NCBI GenBank assembly: GCA_050748485.1
Contig: JBOGPP010000127.1
Span: forward strand, 15,180-79,179
DNA from: TH5896 sp050748485
Lineage (GTDB): Archaea > Thermoproteota > Nitrososphaeria > Nitrososphaerales > Nitrososphaeraceae
Direction: 5' to 3'
DNA length: 64,000 nt
Made by a program: the position numbers and the translations under genes
Notes under the pieces: generated by a model
What the model saw: only the letters and a program-made list of their open reading frames with translations
Database searches by the model: none
Told to the model about the DNA's origin: nothing
In this document: one piece after another, positions 25,022 through 33,812 of the stretch
Layout of the letters: every line of letters starts with the position of its first letter
Position numbering within the stretch: the stretch's first letter is position 1

Positions 25022-25585
25022 CTATGTTATTCCGGCTTCTCTTGAATAGATGTATATACCATCGAGAAATACCCGCTGGTCCTTACCCTTTATTTTTGTT
25101 GATGACTCAATATTGGCGGCAGTCTGGGACACATCTTCAATGCTTGGTCCAGTTACCAGCACGTCATCGCCGCTTGTCTTCACCTTTGTACCACTACCGA
25201 CAATCATGGCAATTCTCGGGGCTCTCTCACCAAAAATATTCTCCACATGAACTTCAGATCCCTTTACCTTCACAGAAATGGGAAAATGAGCAAAAACAAC
25301 CTTTAATCGATAAGTGTATCCTCGTTCTACGCCACTGATCATATTGTTCAAAATACTTTTTGCGGTATTAATGATCGCAAAGTCCCTCTTCCTCTTTCCG
25401 TACGAGGAAATTTTAATGCTATCCTGAACGATGTCAACTTTTATTGGAATTTTCGACAAATCTCTCTTTAAGGTCCCCAGCTTCCCACTAACTTGAATCC
25501 GGTTTTCTTCCTTCGATACAGTTACTTCTGAGGGTATCATTAAATCAACGCTTAACTTCTCAACTGGTATTTTTTCAGTACACAT
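25022..25585 (-). CDS. rpl6: 50S ribosomal protein uL6
   Basis: Archaeal L6 of about 187 residues, with GKLGTLKRDLS in the first domain and GSGTKVKTSGDDVLVTGPSIEDV in the second. The ATG at 25585 is preferred; an ATG six codons upstream would lengthen the overlap with rps8 to 29 bases. It is the last ribosomal gene of the cluster here. The L32e, L19e, L18, S5, L30, L15 and secY genes that usually follow are not present. Confidence 0.93.
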   Translation of the reverse strand: MCTEKIPVEKLSVDLMIPSEVTVSKEENRIQVSGKLGTLKRDLSKIPIKVDIVQDSIKISSYGKRKRDFAIINTAKSILNNMISGVERGYTYRLKVVFAHFPISVKVKGSEVHVENIFGERAPRIAMIVGSGTKVKTSGDDVLVTGPSIEDVSQTAANIESSTKIKGKDQRVFLDGIYIYSREAGIT

Positions 25586-25967
25586 ATCCCACCAGGACTC
25601 CACCTAACCCAAGTTGCTGGGCTTCGTGGTGCGACATTACACCCTTACTTGTTGATACTATCAATACTCCCATACTAAAGGCTGGTAAATATCGTCTTTC
25701 CCAATCAAGGTATCCATTCTTTCTAACGCTATACTTTGGAGTAACTATCCCACATTTGTTTATTGTGGCTAGAAGCTGAATACGAAATTTCCCCGATCTT
25801 CCATCATCAATTTGTTCGAACTCACCTACGAAATGATGCTTCTGCATTACACGCAAAACTTCACTTGTGAATCTAGATGCAGGCAACACAACACACTCCT
25901 TCTTTCTTCGCGATTCGTTATTGTATAGTGTATTCAACAAATTTGCTAATACATTCAATGCTGGCAT
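25575..25967 (-). CDS. rps8: 30S ribosomal protein uS8
   Basis: A 130-residue protein with the archaeal S8 layout: MPALNVLANLLNTLYNNE start, ASRFTSEVLRVMQKHHFVGEF, TPKYSVRKNGYLDWERRYLPA and the C-terminal GVLIVSTSKGVMSHHEAQ. It binds the central domain of 16S rRNA. It lies between rps14 and rpl6 as in other archaeal spc operons. Confidence 0.95.
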   Translation of the reverse strand: MPALNVLANLLNTLYNNESRRKKECVVLPASRFTSEVLRVMQKHHFVGEFEQIDDGRSGKFRIQLLATINKCGIVTPKYSVRKNGYLDWERRYLPAFSMGVLIVSTSKGVMSHHEAQQLGLGGVLVGYVY

Positions 25968-25989
25968 TTAACTATTATCATCCTCCTAA

Positions 25990-26169
25990 TCATTCGTACT
26001 TGTAAAAGCCCAAGTGCTTGGCAACCTCTCTAAAACATTGTCTGCATAGAAATAATTTGTATTGTTGGATCAATCCGTTATATGCACCACATCTCTTGCA
26101 CCACCTTGAACCCTTCCCATGGGAAATTTTTTTCCTTTTAGTAATCTCATAATCTCTTGGTTTTGGCAT
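25990..26169 (-). CDS. rps14: 30S ribosomal protein uS14 (zinc type)
   Basis: A 59-residue protein, too short for many ORF filters. It begins MPKPRDYEITKRKK and contains a four-cysteine zinc ribbon: WCKRCG and LCRQC. The ATG overlaps the stop of rpl5 by one base (TAATG). It occupies the standard place between rpl5 and rps8. Confidence 0.95.
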   Translation of the reverse strand: MPKPRDYEITKRKKISHGKGSRWCKRCGAYNGLIQQYKLFLCRQCFREVAKHLGFYKYE

Positions 26170-26696
26170 TATGATATTTCAACTCCAAATCCATTTGTGA
26201 AAAATTCCATTGCCCCATCTTTTCTAATTCTGTGCCCTTTACCAATCTTACTTTTACCTCTTTTCTTGGAAATGCTATAACCTGGTCGCACCAAACTAAC
26301 GCAGACGTTCATACCAAAGATACCAATGTCTGGATTATATTTCGTACCAGGGATATCAATATGTTCACGTATACCAATAGAGATGTTGCCATAATCGTCG
26401 AAGGAATTGATATTCATCTTATTACCCTTTGCTTCTAGACACCTTTTTAAGAAATCTGTTGCATCTTTTCTTCTCAATGTCACCATCGCTCCAATGGGTT
26501 CCCCTTGGTGAATTCCAAAATCTCGAAAGTTTTTTTTGGCCGTTGTCACAGTTGGAATTTTTCCAGTCAAATCCTCTAAACCGTGTTTGGCCCTTTCTAC
26601 AGGCTCTCCGGATTTACCAACACCAATGTTGATAACAACCTTTCCCACTGAGATCCTTCTCATAATATTTTCTGGATTTAAAGTATCCATGTCCAT
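26169..26696 (-). CDS. rpl5: 50S ribosomal protein uL5
   Basis: Archaeal L5 of 175 residues: VVINIGVGKSGEPVERA, LEDLTGKIPTVTTAKKNFRDFGI, and the basic C-terminal KKRGKSKIGKGHRI. It binds 5S rRNA in the central protuberance. Start and stop overlap neighbouring genes by one base each (TAATG), showing tight coupling. Confidence 0.95.
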   Translation of the reverse strand: MDMDTLNPENIMRRISVGKVVINIGVGKSGEPVERAKHGLEDLTGKIPTVTTAKKNFRDFGIHQGEPIGAMVTLRRKDATDFLKRCLEAKGNKMNINSFDDYGNISIGIREHIDIPGTKYNPDIGIFGMNVCVSLVRPGYSISKKRGKSKIGKGHRIRKDGAMEFFTNGFGVEIS

Positions 26697-27415
26697 TAAC
26701 CCACCTGTATTATTGGCTCTTCAACACCGACCAACATGACCATTTGTACCGGTAACTCAACTGACCTATCACCAAATGAGATCACGGTACGTTTAGGCAA
26801 TGAAAAAAGACCCTCGCGAATCTCTTCAATCTTTCCAATAGAGCCTGCATTCTCGCCTTTCGTAACAAGGACAATAGATCCTTTCTCTAATTTCATATGA
26901 GACTTGACTTCCTTATTGGACAGGTCGATCAAGCAAGAATCTCCTACAGAGTACTGCTCATTTGCAATCAAGGTCTTGCCATCGTGGAAGCCGTATTGTG
27001 TTTTTTCTCCTTTAATTTTTTTTCTAAGTGTTATCCTTAACAGCTTTTGGTTTTTTTCAGTTTGCTTTGAGAGAGGAACTGGCACCAAGAGATTCCTGTC
27101 TTTTGGTACCAAACGGAATGCTTGTGACAAAGGAATCAGTTCTACTATATCCATCAGTCCTACCGGCCAACCTACCCTTCTCCGCACTACTCCATCTATA
27201 GATACCTTTCCGTCATTAAGCATTCTTTTTACTTCCTCCATGCTCCGACCGACTTTTAGAACATCCCTGAGTAATATACCCAGCGGATAACAAATAACCT
27301 TTGGGTGAGGTCCTGGTCTTGCACGTACCACAAATTGGCCTTGCTTTCGTCTAACCTTCCAAAATGATGGAGCTAACTGCCTTTTTACAGTAGTATCTCC
27401 TCCCTTCTTCGCCAA
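26696..27415 (-). CDS. rps4e: 30S ribosomal protein eS4
   Basis: A 239-residue archaeal/eukaryotic-type S4e with the S4 RNA-binding region (RSMEEVKRMLNDGKVSIDGV), a central domain (TLRKKIKGEKTQYGFHDGKTLI) and a KOW-like C-terminus (LVTKGENAGSIGKIEEI). It is absent from bacteria, which confirms the archaeal origin of the window. It follows rpl24 by two bases. Confidence 0.95.
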   Translation of the reverse strand: MAKKGGDTTVKRQLAPSFWKVRRKQGQFVVRARPGPHPKVICYPLGILLRDVLKVGRSMEEVKRMLNDGKVSIDGVVRRRVGWPVGLMDIVELIPLSQAFRLVPKDRNLLVPVPLSKQTEKNQKLLRITLRKKIKGEKTQYGFHDGKTLIANEQYSVGDSCLIDLSNKEVKSHMKLEKGSIVLVTKGENAGSIGKIEEIREGLFSLPKRTVISFGDRSVELPVQMVMLVGVEEPIIQVG

Positions 27416-27417
27416 AT

Positions 27418-27858
27418 CTATGTCTCTCCTCCTTTGACCTTGCTCTTTCCCTTGATCTGTGAACGGCGTTTTTTCTGTTTCCCAATTCCAGATTTCTTTG
27501 CAGTCAGATTTTTTTTCACTGATTCATGAATTCTCTGAATTAGAGCTTGTCTTAATTTATCATCCAAATCTAAATCGGTAACTACAACATTAGTAGAGTT
27601 GATTTCCACCTTTACATTGCCTCCACGCACCTTTTCTCTTTGAATGCCTTCAATCGCTAGACTTCCCCGCTCCATGTTAACCTTTTCAACTTTACCTTCG
27701 ATCCCACTATATTCACCACGCATGACTTTGATGGTATCTCCGGCAATCACTCTTACATTGCGCCTTCCATACTTTTCCCGCAGCGCTCGAGACAGAGGAG
27801 ACCTGAGCATGCGTTCTGTCATATGCTTTGGGACAACGCCTATCATTCTATTTGTCAA
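27418..27858 (-). CDS. rpl24: 50S ribosomal protein uL24
   Basis: A 146-residue protein with the KOW motif VIAGDTIKVMRGEYSGIEGK and a basic C-terminal tail (KKRRSQIKGKSKVKGG). The N-terminal extension (MTERMLRSPLSRALREKYG) is typical of archaeal L24/L26. It is in the normal order between rpl14 and rps4e. Confidence 0.95.
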   Translation of the reverse strand: MTNRMIGVVPKHMTERMLRSPLSRALREKYGRRNVRVIAGDTIKVMRGEYSGIEGKVEKVNMERGSLAIEGIQREKVRGGNVKVEINSTNVVVTDLDLDDKLRQALIQRIHESVKKNLTAKKSGIGKQKKRRSQIKGKSKVKGGET

Positions 27859-27883
27859 TAATATTCTTTACTCCATTCATCAC

Positions 27884-28318
27884 TCAAACGATTAGTGCAG
27901 CCAAATTTGCAATCCTCGGCCATTTCTCAGCTGCCTCTGCAGCTACTGGCCCTTTTATGTCTGTTCCCTTGATCTCACCTTCAGGAGTGACCAATACTGC
28001 AGCGTTATCCTCAAAGACTAATCTACTTCCATTCAATCGTCTAACTGGGTATTTTTGTCTTATTATCACCGCGCCAAAAATCTGCTTTCTTAACTCTGCT
28101 GGCCCTTTCTTGACGGTTACGGTGACAAAGTCACCCACAGCGGCTGAGGGTAAACGAGAATGTCGGCCCTTGAATCTTTTTACTTGAGCAATACGAAGAA
28201 TCTTAGCACCGGTATTATCTGCGCAATTCAAGGTTGCAGACATAGGGAGTGCTCTGGTCACATATGGCCTGAATTCTTCCACACCTTTTGCTGAAACTGC
28301 TCTTGATTTAGTGGACAT
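27884..28318 (-). CDS. rpl14: 50S ribosomal protein uL14
   Basis: A 144-residue L14 with the family core NCADNTGAKILRIAQVKRFKG, VGDFVTVTVKKG, VIIRQKYPVRR and FEDNAAVLVTPEGEIKGTDI. It contacts 23S rRNA and the subunit interface. Its start abuts the rps17 stop. Confidence 0.96.
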   Translation of the reverse strand: MSTKSRAVSAKGVEEFRPYVTRALPMSATLNCADNTGAKILRIAQVKRFKGRHSRLPSAAVGDFVTVTVKKGPAELRKQIFGAVIIRQKYPVRRLNGSRLVFEDNAAVLVTPEGEIKGTDIKGPVAAEAAEKWPRIANLAALIV

Positions 28319-28642
28319 CTATTGTTCCACCTCTATCACCACAAAAGCAACAGTCTTTGTCAATGGCCGACATTCTGCAATCCGTACTCTTTTGCCCTCA
28401 ATCACATCCATACATTCGGGAGCATAGGCATGCATTTTTGATTTGCTTCTTTCAAATCTTTTGTATTTCGTTACCCGTCTAGAGTATTGATGTTCGACCA
28501 CAACCATCTTTCGAGCTTTTGCACTAACCAAGGTACCCGTAAAAACTCGACCTCGAACCGAGAGTTTACCATGAAAAGGACAATTTATATCTTCACAAGA
28601 TCTCCGGGGCGGAGAAACAGAAATGCCAATATTTCTAACCAT
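28319..28642 (-). CDS. rps17: 30S ribosomal protein uS17
   Basis: A 107-residue archaeal S17 with CPFHGKLSVRGRVFTGTLVS, VEHQYSRRVTKYKRFERSKSK-like RNA-binding strands, and the C-terminal VRIAECRPLTKTVAFVVIE. It follows rnp1 by six bases, the typical archaeal arrangement. Confidence 0.95.
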   Translation of the reverse strand: MVRNIGISVSPPRRSCEDINCPFHGKLSVRGRVFTGTLVSAKARKMVVVEHQYSRRVTKYKRFERSKSKMHAYAPECMDVIEGKRVRIAECRPLTKTVAFVVIEVEQ

Positions 28643-28648
28643 AATTCC

Positions 28649-28912
28649 TCACAAACCCTTCCTTACAATTCGGTCCTCTGGTCTCCCTATCAGACTGTTG
28701 CCACTTATAAAGCAACCGCAAGAAGGAAGAGTTAACTTAATGTTAATGGAATTCTTCGGCAAATTCTTCAGCGCCTCACCAGATCTGATGGTGATCATGT
28801 TTCTTGTTTCCCTTACAATTTGTCCAGATAATCCAGTATAAGGACCAGAATCAAATGTGCGGGCGAATAGTCCGACGATTTCATGGGAGATCAAATTGTC
28901 ACAGGTTATCAA
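28649..28912 (-). CDS. rnp1: Ribonuclease P protein component 1 (Rpp29/Rnp1)
   Basis: An 87-residue Sm-like barrel protein: HEIVGLFARTFDS, YTGLSGQIVRETRNMITI, and the C-terminal SLIGRPEDRIVRKGL. It supports the catalytic RNA in tRNA 5'-end processing. In archaea its gene lies between rpl29 and rps17, exactly as here, and it overlaps the end of rpl29 by four bases. Confidence 0.92.
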   Translation of the reverse strand: MITCDNLISHEIVGLFARTFDSGPYTGLSGQIVRETRNMITIRSGEALKNLPKNSINIKLTLPSCGCFISGNSLIGRPEDRIVRKGL

Positions 28913-29115
28913 TTATTTTCAACCCTCTCTGCGAATATAGTTTTTATTCTGGCAATATCCCTTCGGGTCCAGCGAATACTTGCTGTTTCCTTCTTTAGTG
29001 TACCTTTTGCACCTTCAGATCTTAGCTTTGTTAGTTCAGAAGTTAATTCATTCAGTTTCTCTGTAAGATCTCTATCATTCATTTCGCGCAATATCTTCAG
29101 CTTAATTCTTGCCAT
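28909..29115 (-). CDS. rpl29: 50S ribosomal protein uL29
   Basis: A 68-residue helical hairpin protein with EKLNELTSELTKLRSEGAKG and IRWTRRDIARIKTI, the L29 signature. It overlaps rps3 by 14 bases. It is in normal order. Confidence 0.94.
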   Translation of the reverse strand: MARIKLKILREMNDRDLTEKLNELTSELTKLRSEGAKGTLKKETASIRWTRRDIARIKTIFAERVENN

Positions 29116-29821
29116 CGTTCTTTCCTTCCACTTGTGCCAATTCGTTTACTTCAGTAGTCTTATTTTCTTCTGCTTCCACTTGCACACCAGTTTCTATCTT
29201 CTTGTTCTCTATGGTTTTCTCACTTGTTTCAGAATCGATCATCTCGAACTCCTTTGGCATCTCATTTTTGAGCGCTATTTTTAGTTGTATACCCATCAAT
29301 CCCATCTTCGTAAGCACATGAGTGACGCCATATCTCACCACTCTGTTGGCTACATCTCCACTTTTTGGGACGAGACCGGCAGCGTGTTTTTCAAAATGGG
29401 CTCTTTCACTTCTCAGTTTACCTGCTACTGTAATTTCTACACCTAATGCACCTGCATTCATTATCGTGTTGTTGGTCCATATCGCAGCCCTTCTGAAGGC
29501 GGTGCCCCTTTCAATCAACTGAGCAATTCGATTACACATAATCTTCGGGTTGAGCTCTGGGGCCTCTAGTTCTACAACAGAGATCTGCGGATTAGACAAA
29601 CCAAACTTTTGTTCCAACTTTGACGTTAAATCCTTTATACCCGTTCCCTTCCTTCCAATTACCAAACCTGGACGAGTAACACTTAGGGTAATTCTCGTTC
29701 CAATCGGGGTCTTTTGTACATCTACGCGGCCGTATCCTGCATCTCTCAGTGTTTCAGAAAGAAACTCATCTAACTCGAGATTTCTAAAATTGTTCTTCAT
29801 AACATTATTGATAGCACTCAT
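29102..29821 (-). CDS. rps3: 30S ribosomal protein uS3 with acidic C-terminal extension
   Basis: A 239-residue S3 with the N-terminal KH domain (SVTRPGLVIGRKGTGIKDL) and the C-terminal S3 domain (AGKLRSERAHFEKHAAG). After about residue 195 it carries an extension rich in Glu and Lys, a poorly ordered tail. It lies at the mRNA entry site. It overlaps rpl22 by four bases. Confidence 0.95.
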   Translation of the reverse strand: MSAINNVMKNNFRNLELDEFLSETLRDAGYGRVDVQKTPIGTRITLSVTRPGLVIGRKGTGIKDLTSKLEQKFGLSNPQISVVELEAPELNPKIMCNRIAQLIERGTAFRRAAIWTNNTIMNAGALGVEITVAGKLRSERAHFEKHAAGLVPKSGDVANRVVRYGVTHVLTKMGLMGIQLKIALKNEMPKEFEMIDSETSEKTIENKKIETGVQVEAEENKTTEVNELAQVEGKNDGKN

Positions 29822-30294
29822 TCGTGGACCCTCTTTTCCTGAGCAACTAACTCAAAATGTATTAAAGTATTGTACTTGGGACTAGATCTCCCCATAGCTC
29901 TAGGGGTAAATCTCTTAATCTTTGTACCTTTGTGTACTACAGCACTTGTAATCTTCAAGGCATCCAAATCCATTCCCTTATATTCAGCGTTTGCCTCTAG
30001 ATTGTCCAATAATTTCAAAACTTCCTTGGCCGCTTTCTGAGGATAACGACCAGAGCAAAATCCATCACGTATGTTGGATCTATGAGCAACCTCATTATTG
30101 TATCTTCTATATGGTACAGCTATTTTCCTGGCAATTACATCTTCAAGAAATAAACGCGCTTTTTCGATGGACATTCCTTTAATGGCTACTGCTACCTCTC
30201 TGGCATGCTTATGTGAGGTTGACTTGTCCCGTATGGATGCTCTCACATGTCTTGATTTGTCGAAATTCTCCAGAGCATATCCATATTCTGGCAT
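29818..30294 (-). CDS. rpl22: 50S ribosomal protein uL22
   Basis: A 158-residue archaeal L22: HKHAREVAVAIKGMSIEKAR, YPQKAAKEVLKLLDNLEANA and the tunnel-loop end RFTPRAMGRSSPKYN. It lines the exit tunnel. Order rps19-rpl22-rps3 is standard. Confidence 0.95.
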   Translation of the reverse strand: MPEYGYALENFDKSRHVRASIRDKSTSHKHAREVAVAIKGMSIEKARLFLEDVIARKIAVPYRRYNNEVAHRSNIRDGFCSGRYPQKAAKEVLKLLDNLEANAEYKGMDLDALKITSAVVHKGTKIKRFTPRAMGRSSPKYNTLIHFELVAQEKRVHE

Positions 30295-30301
30295 AATACA
30301 T

Positions 30302-30718
30302 TCACTTTAAGGGGACGTATAGACTGGATCTTGATGAACCTACTCCGGGTGCCCCGTGCTGAACGCGTTTGTTGGTAATTGAGTACTCACCTACGTAATG
30401 CCCAACCATTTCCGGTCTAACACTCACAGGAACAAATTCCTTTCCGTTGTGCACTTTAATAGTGACACCGATCATATCCGGGAGAATAATCATATCTCTA
30501 AGATGTGTTTTTATCTCAGATGTTGACTTACCCTCTCTACTTCGCTTAATCTCTTCGCGAAGTTTTCTCTTTTCATCGGTCATAAATTTGCTAACCCTTT
30601 TATCCAACGATCGCCTCTGTCTTGAGTTCAATAGTGGCAGAAGTGATTCTATCGATAATGCCTGGAGCTGCTCAGGAAGATAACCTTTAAACTTAAACTC
30701 TCTAACCACGTGTATCAC
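30302..30718 (-). CDS. rps19: 30S ribosomal protein uS19
   Basis: A 138-residue archaeal S19 with an N-terminal extension (FKFKGYLPEQLQALSIESL) and the conserved core VHNGKEFVPVSVRPEMVGHY, then GEYSITNKRVQHGAPGVG. The start is a GTG, with another in-frame GTG three codons on. In most archaea rpl2 lies directly before it; here rpl23 does. Confidence 0.95.
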   Translation of the reverse strand: MIHVVREFKFKGYLPEQLQALSIESLLPLLNSRQRRSLDKRVSKFMTDEKRKLREEIKRSREGKSTSEIKTHLRDMIILPDMIGVTIKVHNGKEFVPVSVRPEMVGHYVGEYSITNKRVQHGAPGVGSSRSSLYVPLK

Positions 30719-30783
30719 CGTCTGCAGGCGCTAATCCACTTTTAAACGTACTGGGAAATGAAAGAAATGCTACAGACACAGAA

Positions 30784-31080
30784 TTACACCAGGCCCAACG
30801 TTGTCGCTAAATCCCTTGCTCCATTTGGGTCACGGAACCTCACAGCAGCCTTCTTCCCTCGGATCGTTCTTGCTGTGTTGATATCAATCACTTCGACATC
30901 ATAGAGAACACTCATAGCTTCTCTTATTAGTTGCTTTGTGCTCTTCTCTCTAACGATGAATATCAACTTGTTCTCCTTTTCGATCATATTGAATGTTTTT
31001 TCAGTGATGTATGGTTGAACGAGGACCGACCTAGCATCTTCTACGGAGAGCTCGTCCTTGCCAGGTGCTTCTTTGCTCAT
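30784..31080 (-). CDS. rpl23: 50S ribosomal protein uL23
   Basis: A 98-residue protein with VLVQPYITEKTFNMIEKEN and IDINTARTIRGKKAAVRF, the archaeal L23 pattern. It sits at the exit tunnel mouth, where SRP docks. It overlaps rpl4 by four bases. Only 65 bp separate it from rps19, so no rpl2 can be present between them. Confidence 0.95.
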   Translation of the reverse strand: MSKEAPGKDELSVEDARSVLVQPYITEKTFNMIEKENKLIFIVREKSTKQLIREAMSVLYDVEVIDINTARTIRGKKAAVRFRDPNGARDLATTLGLV

Positions 31081-31880
31081 TCAGCTTTCTCCTCCAATTC
31101 TGGACTTGATTCATTGAACTTTCCTAGTGCATCAACTGCATTTTGCGAATACATCGTTAGTCTTATAGGCTTAGATCCGGGCAATAGATCCATTACATTT
31201 AAACTGTCCACAGCTCTCACATCAACTCCCGCCAAGGATCTTGAGAGTTTCATTATGTTGCTGTTTTTTGATACTACTAAAAGAACACTCACACCAGAAG
31301 ATCTACCATGCCTTCTGGAGGTTCCCCGTACCGTTCGGCTCTTTGAACGAGCACGCTCCAGGTCCGCTTCCATTCCTAATTTTATTAATGCATTATTAAG
31401 TTCATTTGCCTTGCCTATCGATTCAATGTTATTTGAAACAATTAGAGGAAGTTCCACTTTATCTTCAAGCTCATGTCCACGTCGCCTGACCAGATCACGC
31501 CTTGAAGTTGCGGCAATCGCGGAACAAAGTGCTAAGCGTTTCTCTTTCTTGTTAATTTTCTTGTATATTCTCTTGAAAGAAACCGGGGGATGGGCAACCC
31601 TTCCATGCCTTACCCCAGCAACCCCAGCAGCTTGACCGGCTCTCGGAAAGCCTTGCCCCCTAGCCCTTGCAATTCTGGCAATCCCAAGACCTGTATTGCG
31701 AGACTCAGCACTAACAACTTCTCCTGCAAGGGGATATCTACCTTGAGCCTGAAACGAATGCGAGAGTAAGCTGACGTATGTTTTATGTATAACTGAAGGG
31801 TAATAAGGTGTATGAAATACTTGTGGTAAATCAATCGTTACTACGTCACTACTATCCAGATCTAATACTCTTCCTTTCAA
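31077..31880 (-). CDS. rpl4: 50S ribosomal protein uL4
   Basis: A 267-residue archaeal/eukaryotic-type L4: GRYPLAGEVVSAESRNTGLG, a glycine- and arginine-rich tunnel loop (GQGFPRAGQAAGVAGVRHGR), and RRDLVRRRGHELED. It starts two bases after the rpl3 stop. Confidence 0.95.
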   Translation of the reverse strand: MKGRVLDLDSSDVVTIDLPQVFHTPYYPSVIHKTYVSLLSHSFQAQGRYPLAGEVVSAESRNTGLGIARIARARGQGFPRAGQAAGVAGVRHGRVAHPPVSFKRIYKKINKKEKRLALCSAIAATSRRDLVRRRGHELEDKVELPLIVSNNIESIGKANELNNALIKLGMEADLERARSKSRTVRGTSRRHGRSSGVSVLLVVSKNSNIMKLSRSLAGVDVRAVDSLNVMDLLPGSKPIRLTMYSQNAVDALGKFNESSPELEEKAE

Positions 31881-31881
31881 G

Positions 31882-32877
31882 TTACTTGGCCACCACTTCC
31901 ACGATTTTAGGCTCGAGAACTTTAGTATTCTTTTGCCTAATTGGCATTCTTAGCTTAACTAGTCTTTTTGGAACTCCTGGAATTGAACCTCTAACAACTA
32001 TAAAGTCACCATTTAATGCTCCGAAGTGCTTGAACCCTCCTTTGCGGTTGATGTCAAATCCTTCTTCAGAAGTGTTCCCAATTAACAATATCCGCTTATT
32101 ATATTCGATCCTTTGATGAAAGCCCCTTTGACCCTGTCGTGGAACAGTAAACATTACAACTGCTGGAGATATAGGACCCAGCGTTCCCACAGCTCGAACA
32201 CTTTTTCTCGATTTGTGCTGCTTTCTCTTAACTCCAAACCTAGTAATAGGCCCCTCTACCCCTTTGCCTCGTGTAATAGCAGCAACATCTATCGATTGGC
32301 CTGTTCGAAAGATATCGCTCACTTTTAACTTCTTACCTAGGATCGATTTTGCGTAGTCAAAGTTTTGCTTAGTATTACTGCCCGTAAGTTCGATTTCAAA
32401 AGTATAAGGTTTCTTTTGGGACAATCTGGCATCCCTAGGAGAAACTGAAACCAAAACAGCTACAGAACTAACATTATTGAGACGATCTTCTGCTTTACTG
32501 ATCGCCTCTTCCGAGGAACCTGACTGAGTCTTTTTTTTCTGCGCCCCAAGGGTATCTAGAGAAATTACGTCAAACAGGGCATGTCTACCATAGTAATCGA
32601 CTCGATATCCCCTTATGCCCATAATAGTCAATGGCGGAGTTGCCAATATTGTGGAAGGGTTTGCCAATTGCTTCCCGAAGTTGGGAGTTCTGTCCCGATC
32701 ATCAACCGTCACCACGTTCAGCATTCCTACCTTAAACCCTGCAAATGCGCCAAGGGATGGTTTAGGTTCTGTACTTTGGGCCCAATTCCGAACTCTTGCT
32801 TCTAGGCTTTTTGCTCTAGCTCTAGGTCTGAATGCCATACTGCCCCTTCGTGGAGCGCTATATTTTCTATGGCCCAT
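31882..32877 (-). CDS. rpl3: 50S ribosomal protein uL3
   Basis: A 331-residue archaeal L3 opening the cluster, with GHRKYSAPRRGSMAFRPRAR at the start, GVEGPITRFGVKRKQHKSRK in the core and the central loop RQGQRGFHQRIEYNKRIL. An AT-rich element (GATATAAATTTATT on the minus strand) about 35 nt upstream of the ATG may be the promoter. The SPOUT methyltransferase gene lies just upstream on the same strand, as in many archaea. Confidence 0.95.
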   Translation of the reverse strand: MGHRKYSAPRRGSMAFRPRARAKSLEARVRNWAQSTEPKPSLGAFAGFKVGMLNVVTVDDRDRTPNFGKQLANPSTILATPPLTIMGIRGYRVDYYGRHALFDVISLDTLGAQKKKTQSGSSEEAISKAEDRLNNVSSVAVLVSVSPRDARLSQKKPYTFEIELTGSNTKQNFDYAKSILGKKLKVSDIFRTGQSIDVAAITRGKGVEGPITRFGVKRKQHKSRKSVRAVGTLGPISPAVVMFTVPRQGQRGFHQRIEYNKRILLIGNTSEEGFDINRKGGFKHFGALNGDFIVVRGSIPGVPKRLVKLRMPIRQKNTKVLEPKIVEVVAK

Positions 32878-32948
32878 GGATAGAGCTTCCCTTTCCCTAC
32901 CCCTTTAATAAATTTATATCAATTCAATCAAATCTCTAGTTTATGATT

Positions 32949-33812
32949 CTATTGACCGCCAAGCCCCACACGAAGACTGTTAATTATAGCAAGTGAGCCA
33001 AGCAAAGCTTCTTCCAATCGAACAGTGTTGGTGCTTTGAAGGGGAAACATATTGACAGACAATGATGAATTAACAATGGTACTATCAATCTTATTTACAA
33101 TTTCCCAAACGTCCTTTCGTGGCGAACCAAATATGACCACCACTTCGGAGGTGTGCTTAAAACTGTGAGCGAGAGACTGATGGATGACAGATATCGGTTT
33201 GCCCCTTCTCGAAGTTATTAAGAACTTCACATCAGAGGGCCCTCTGGTGATTTCTGATAAAGTTTGAATACAATTTATATGATAGCCCCAATATTGTGTG
33301 TCTTTCACTTTTCCATGGATTTCTTCGGCAACCAGATGCCCTTTTTGCATTGACAACCTGAAATTTGCCTTTCGCCCGATTGCGGCAGAGCCTATAAAAG
33401 GAATGGTTCGATCCAGACCAACATCCACAACCCAAGTCCCTCTATCCCTCAGCAAAACCCCAACTCTAGTTTCTCCGCCTTGGACCTCCGATGCCCTTAT
33501 GAATTTCTTGTGGTGAGGGGACTGTATGGGAGTAAGCATCCCGGCGTATTGTAGCAGTTTCATTTTAGGATATAACAATTTCCTCAAATATTGAGGTGTG
33601 TCCAGATATTCAAGTAGTAACGTAATTAGTTTAAGATCGTCTTGTCGAACGCTTGAGGATACATCATGGTACACGTAAACTGTTTCGACTCGAAAAATAG
33701 AAAAAGATCGCGCGAACTGAGCTATTCGTAGACTCTTTTCCAGAAGCGATTTTGAATCAATGAGCGATGAATCAGGGATTGCTACGGACAGAGAAGGAAA
33801 AGGAGATTCCAT
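32949..33812 (-). CDS. Putative SPOUT-family RNA methyltransferase (COG2106)
   Basis: A 287-residue protein of the archaeal/eukaryotic C9orf114-like SPOUT family. It has IPDSSLIDSKSLLEKSLRIAQ at the N-terminus, a TPQYLRKLLYPKMK segment, the insert IQSPHHKKF, and a C-terminal knot region with FGSPRKDVWEI and NTVRLEEALLGSLAIIN. It probably methylates rRNA. Its position directly upstream of rpl3 is conserved in archaea and supports a ribosome-related role. Confidence 0.8.
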   Translation of the reverse strand: MESPFPSLSVAIPDSSLIDSKSLLEKSLRIAQFARSFSIFRVETVYVYHDVSSSVRQDDLKLITLLLEYLDTPQYLRKLLYPKMKLLQYAGMLTPIQSPHHKKFIRASEVQGGETRVGVLLRDRGTWVVDVGLDRTIPFIGSAAIGRKANFRLSMQKGHLVAEEIHGKVKDTQYWGYHINCIQTLSEITRGPSDVKFLITSRRGKPISVIHQSLAHSFKHTSEVVVIFGSPRKDVWEIVNKIDSTIVNSSLSVNMFPLQSTNTVRLEEALLGSLAIINSLRVGLGGQ

